Shown here: positions 33,079-36,431 of the stretch, in pieces | Layout of the letters: every line of letters starts with the position of its first letter | Numbering within the stretch: the stretch's first letter is position 1 | From: Didymodactylos carnosus | Taxonomy: Eukaryota > Rotifera > Eurotatoria > Philodinida > Philodinidae | Direction of reading: 5' to 3' | Assembly: GCA_905250885.1 (NCBI GenBank) | Contig: CAJNOQ010001074.1 | Coordinates: 1-36,431, forward strand | Length of the DNA: 36,431 nt | Made by a program: the position numbers and the translations under genes | Notes under the pieces: model-generated | What the model saw: only the letters and a program-made list of their open reading frames with translations | What the model was told of the DNA's origin: nothing | Database searches by the model: none

Positions 33079-33430
33079 GCCGTATCACAAAAAAACTTAA
33101 CTCTGACTTAAGTTAAAATTTGGACTTAAGTTTCTTTGCTTTCACTAACTTAAGTCTTTGGACTTTTACCGTATTACAAAAAAACTTAAGTCAAAGGGTG
33201 ACTTAAGTCATGGGAAATGTAGTCTTAAAGTTAAGACCGAAAACTTAAGTCATTGACGCATTTTCGAATAGCTCAGGCATTTAACGATACGATTCGATGA
33301 AAATGACATTCTAAGGATTAGAGAATAAATATTTCGTTATTTTGCAGGTTTTTGTCTCAAGTTTGTCACTGCTGTCAACGACTTTTAAAAAGTAAACAAA
33401 TCGCCAGCTTAAGTCTTTTCATGATACGAC
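33079..33430. mobile_element. MITE-like element with seven CTTAAG palindromes
   Basis: The left end GCCGTATCACAAAAAAACTTAA faces the inverted right end GTCGTATCATGAAAAGACTTAA (reverse complement of 33409-33430). Within 352 bp the palindromic core CTTAAG, mostly as ACTTAAGT or GACTTAAGTC, occurs seven times, with half-sites such as CTTAACTC and AAGTTAAGAC. The word GTATYACAAAAAAACTTAA is repeated internally near 33170. No open frame. It is probably a non-autonomous DNA element whose repeated palindromes are protein-binding sites; the superfamily is not determined and no target-site duplication is certain. Confidence 0.7.
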
Positions 33431-33941
33431 TCCCCAGCCCCTTCAAAGTATACAATTCGTCTTGAAAAACTTTTTACACTTCTATTCAGCTAAAATAAGA
33501 AGCCGGCAGTGACTAAATCACTTTAGTGCCCGGCACATTTTTGCTGATGCATAGCGACATAGCGTTAGACAAATCCTTCCTTCGTTCGTTACACGTCATA
33601 CATTTATTTTTTCTTGTTTGCTATTAAAACCGTTCAGTCAAAGGATTATTACATGAAAGAAAATTAATTAAGCGTGTGGCAGACATTGAGACGTCTTCCT
33701 CATACAGCTGTGCAGAGGCGGCGAAATGATTCTGAAACTATGGATGCGTTCATGGTCAAGAACCCAAAGAAAAAATAAGTTTCTACTAGAAGAAAACGAA
33801 AATTTTCCAAATTTGTGAGTGGCCCACGGCCTCCATGGTTCCGCCTCAGCTGTGTTTGTTTACAAAACTTTTCTTCGTCCTTTGTTAACGTACGCTGCTC
33901 CGTGTATTTCTCTTGTGTATTTCTATTTCTAGCTAGATTAA

Positions 33942-34217
33942 ATCTCAACGCATACAAAATGTCAGTCTAAAAATCGCTCTTCGTCTCCATCACGTTTCCC
34001 CCCTCATGAACTTCATAAGCGTGCTTCTTATGTTTTATTAAACGATTTTGTTTTTAAGTTATCTCGTTCTTTTACTATGTACGGTTTTCTTTCAAACGAT
34101 ATCTTTCTAAATCTTGTTCTTAACCGCTTTTTCTATAAAGAAAAGTGTGAAACAAACACACTACATTTACGTTTAAATCCAATCAAAACTATTCTAAATA
34201 GACTTTTGAACTTGTGA
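33942..34217 (+). other. unrecognised 91-codon open frame without a start codon
   Basis: Open from just after a TAA at 33939 to TGA at 34217. It includes RSSSPSRFPPHELHKRASYV and NDIFLNLVLNRFFYKEKCET. The length in such AT-rich DNA and the R/S/P-rich beginning suggest a relic or an exon. The only internal ATG would give ~50 residues, and no good acceptor in the right phase precedes it. A minus-strand 85-codon frame (33957-33700, MYALRFNLARNRN...) lies just upstream and is also unassigned. Function unknown. Confidence 0.2.
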
Positions 34218-35050
34218 TATCTCTCTTTGATTAAATTGTTTTATACTTTTGTGTTATTTTTTAGCTGTTCGTTCATTTGTAACATCTTTAACCTTATCCC
34301 TATTGTGTCGTGAAAACAGGCAATACGCCTATCATATCTTTCGCAATAAATCATCAATTATTACTCTATAAAAAACAAGAAAAACCTGACAAAACAACAA
34401 CGAAATAAAAAGTAGAAAATCTACTTCCGTCAAAATTTATTGTTTCTAATGGAAAAAATAAAATTGTCTATAATAACTTTTTATGGGGATATATAGCCTA
34501 CCGGAGTTCTTCCTAATTCATGTACAAAATGAGTGCAATTGATTTGTTTTGTTTGGAAAAAATACTACAGTCGTAAAAGTAACTTGCACTTTTTTCATAA
34601 ACACGATTCGCCACATGAGATATCGAATCAACTACTTTAGCGACAGGCATCCACTACAATTTACAAAAGTGTCCAACTTTCAATCGCTAAAGCTTTTGTC
34701 ATGATTTACAGTGTTAAGCCTACACATTTCTTCTCGTTTCAAACATTTCTTTTTGTCTTGCATGTTTTTGATCTTCTGTTATATGCCATCTTCATGTTAG
34801 ATTTCTTTCATTTTCTTCACCAGGTGTTCCACTCGTGTACAATTTAATATACATTATTTCCTTTTGCGTTCAATACTTCTATATTTCTGTATTTATAGAA
34901 TTTTTTGTAGTATCCTTTTATAAATATCTTTATTTGAAAGTTCATGAGCATCTTCAGTTCAAGTATAACTCAAGGAAGGGATTACTCTCGTTTTGTCCCG
35001 TCTCATTTCGTCTCACACTCGTTTCATCCCTTTTATTTTCTATCATTCTA
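34218..35050. other. AT-rich intergenic, nothing recognised
   Basis: No coding signal, RNA gene or element end seen. A GTG-started, hydrophobic 75-codon frame at 34835 is typical of chance frames in T-rich DNA. Confidence 0.4.
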
Positions 35051-35747
35051 CTTATTTTATAACTATCCATCTATTTCTATTAACTGCATATTTTCAATAT
35101 TAGTATAATTAATTAAGATGATGTAAGAAGTTGTTACATGGCATATTGATACGTTGATAGCCCTATTATTTTTTAAAAAGCAAGTTACATTTATTATTTA
35201 TTTATAAGTTACAATGAAATAGGGTAATTTTACAGTATTAAGAGAACTTCCGTGAAAATACCGACCGACAGGGCCTTCGATAAAATTTAGAGTTTGAATC
35301 CTTTTACATCATTGGGCAACCCCATTCAAATGACCACTAAATCCAAGTGTTTAGTCTTAGGAACTTCATCTGAAAATAGTAGGATCTTCTAAGATTTTGA
35401 GGGCATTTTAAACGATGATTTTGCTATGATGATAGTATTTCGAAATTTTCTATAAAACTAAGCAACCCGTAACCTTGGTTCAAATGTCATTAAATAGAGC
35501 AATATTTGGTGTACAAACTCATTTATTTGGAGTTGGTTGCGCCCTTATCATCAAACAGACGAAAAGGGATGTAACCAAAATCGATATTTTAAAAAAGTAT
35601 TTTCATTCCTAAGGCGACATGTAACCTTGCCCCAAGTTTTGCAGAAATAACTCAGAGCCATGTATCAACTTCTTACATTATCTTAATTAATTATATTAAT
35701 CTTGAAAATATGCAGTTGATAGAAATAAATGGACAGTCATAAATAAG
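35051..35747. mobile_element. 697 bp terminal-inverted-repeat element
   Basis: Arms 35051-35142 and 35657-35747 are inverted copies about 90 bp long and roughly 88 percent identical by eye; shared blocks include AACTGCATATTTTCA, TATAATTAATTAAGAT and ATGTAAGAAGTTG. The inner part repeats the word GTTACAT/ATGTAAC in both halves (near 35184, 35207, 35572 and 35619), a further layer of symmetry. No open frame. Non-autonomous; target-site duplication unclear. Confidence 0.75.
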
Positions 35748-35857
35748 GGGCGCCCCGATAATGGAAGCGAGGGAAGAGGCTTTTTGAAAAAACTTATTTC
35801 GAAATCAGAATTTTCTTACTTCGAAAATTGGATCTTTGACTTACGAGAGTATCCCAT

Positions 35858-36038
35858 AGAGTAAAGCGTTTACTCGTATTTTCAGAGTAAGACAATTACT
35901 CTCATTTTTAGAGTATAAAAGGCTTACTCTCAGTTCCGAAGTAAAGCGCTTATTCCCATTTTCAGAGTAAGGCGTTTAGTTTCAATTTTTGGAGTAAGAT
36001 ATTTATTTCCATTTTGAGAGTAAAGCATTTGTTTTTTC
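35858..36038. repeat. ~26 bp tandem array of palindromic units
   Basis: About seven diverged copies of AGAGTAAAGCGTTTACTC followed by an A/T-rich spacer like GTATTTTC, with a period near 26 bp. In the first three units GAGTAA and TTACTC form a short inverted repeat around 3-7 bases, so each unit can form a small hairpin; later units lose the right half (TTATTC, TTTAGTTTC). It starts about 110 bp after the inverted-repeat element. It is not a CRISPR: the units are diverged, the 'spacers' are repeats themselves and the context is eukaryotic. Confidence 0.7.
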
Positions 36039-36431
36039 TTTCTGTATTTGATAGAAAATAAAATTTGGTATGCACATAAATAAGATAAGATAAGTAGAAT
36101 AGGTCGTATCATGACTTCGGTAAATGTACTTTTATATTATAAGGCTTTGTGTTGAAGTAAATTGAGTTAGATAAAAGGAAATTCAGACTTGATTTAGAAG
36201 AAAATTGCTTACGAGGGAACCCCACGAAGTGATTAAACGCTTTTTGCTCGGAATCTAGTGGATTATAGGTTATCGACCATGCGGCTTCCGCATAGCCCTT
36301 CGAAGACCTGGTTTTCTAGAAAACGAGTTTTTCAGAAACCCCAAAAAATAACCCGAACCGTTCTTAATGAGGCATGATTGTAGCCCGCAAATTTCTGATT
36401 AAAATGAGACCTCTCCCAACTCCACATGACC
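36039..36431. other. right flank, no gene recognised
   Basis: A 60-codon minus frame at 35930-36112 overlaps the tandem array and is built from its repeats. The last ~200 bp are less AT-rich and could be the edge of another element that continues beyond the window. Confidence 0.35.

Noticed and set aside
35858-36038. CRISPR array
   Set aside because: Units are diverged, spacers are short and repeat-like, no cas gene exists and the sequence is eukaryotic.

Overview
This is an AT-rich (by eye about 70 percent) animal nuclear sequence. It holds intron-split genes with GT-AG introns, many of them only 44 to 90 nt long. The protein set is metazoan: a TCERG1/CA150 elongation-splicing factor, a profilin-4 type profilin, an arrestin-fold protein, a Ly6/three-finger GPI-anchor candidate and a MAM-domain membrane protein. 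Small AT-rich introns, compact genes and many short non-autonomous repeats fit a rotifer, probably bdelloid. That placement is inference; no sequence here proves it.

Layout. 1-2400: two head-to-head, two-exon genes whose products are related to each other (PB1/beta-grasp-like, family not recognised). 2836-5330: accessory DNA with a ~600 bp near-palindromic element, a ~45 bp direct repeat pair, an 805 bp TA-flanked inverted-repeat element and a tRNA-like SINE copy. 6650-7545: short repeats, then three consecutive DNA hairpins. 7722-8403: a decayed fragment of an M16 peptidase (insulin-degrading enzyme/nardilysin family) with an in-frame stop and a frameshift, beside another apparently decayed open frame on the other strand. 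10976-15822 (+): MAM-domain type I membrane protein with a 3.7 kb first intron. 16304-16818 (-): profilin-4. 19166-19332: 57 bp-arm foldback. 19833-20912 (-): arrestin-fold gene. 22842-23225 (+): Ly6-type protein. 23660-25631: two small foldbacks and the second SINE copy. 26673-32319 (-): complete 18-exon TCERG1. 32838-36431: unrecognised open frames, an element packed with ACTTAAGT palindromes, a 697 bp inverted-repeat element and a ~26 bp tandem array whose units are themselves palindromic.

How the genes relate: there is no operon logic. TCERG1 couples RNA polymerase II elongation to splicing; profilin-4 and the arrestin-like gene are intracellular; the MAM and Ly6 products are cell-surface proteins. 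The exon models for TCERG1, profilin-4, the MAM gene and the divergent pair were assembled by hand from reading frame, splice-site dinucleotides and phase. Every junction keeps frame. Large stretches are simple AT-rich sequence in which nothing convincing was seen. At least seven different short inverted-repeat element families occur with no transposase or reverse transcriptase open frame in the window.
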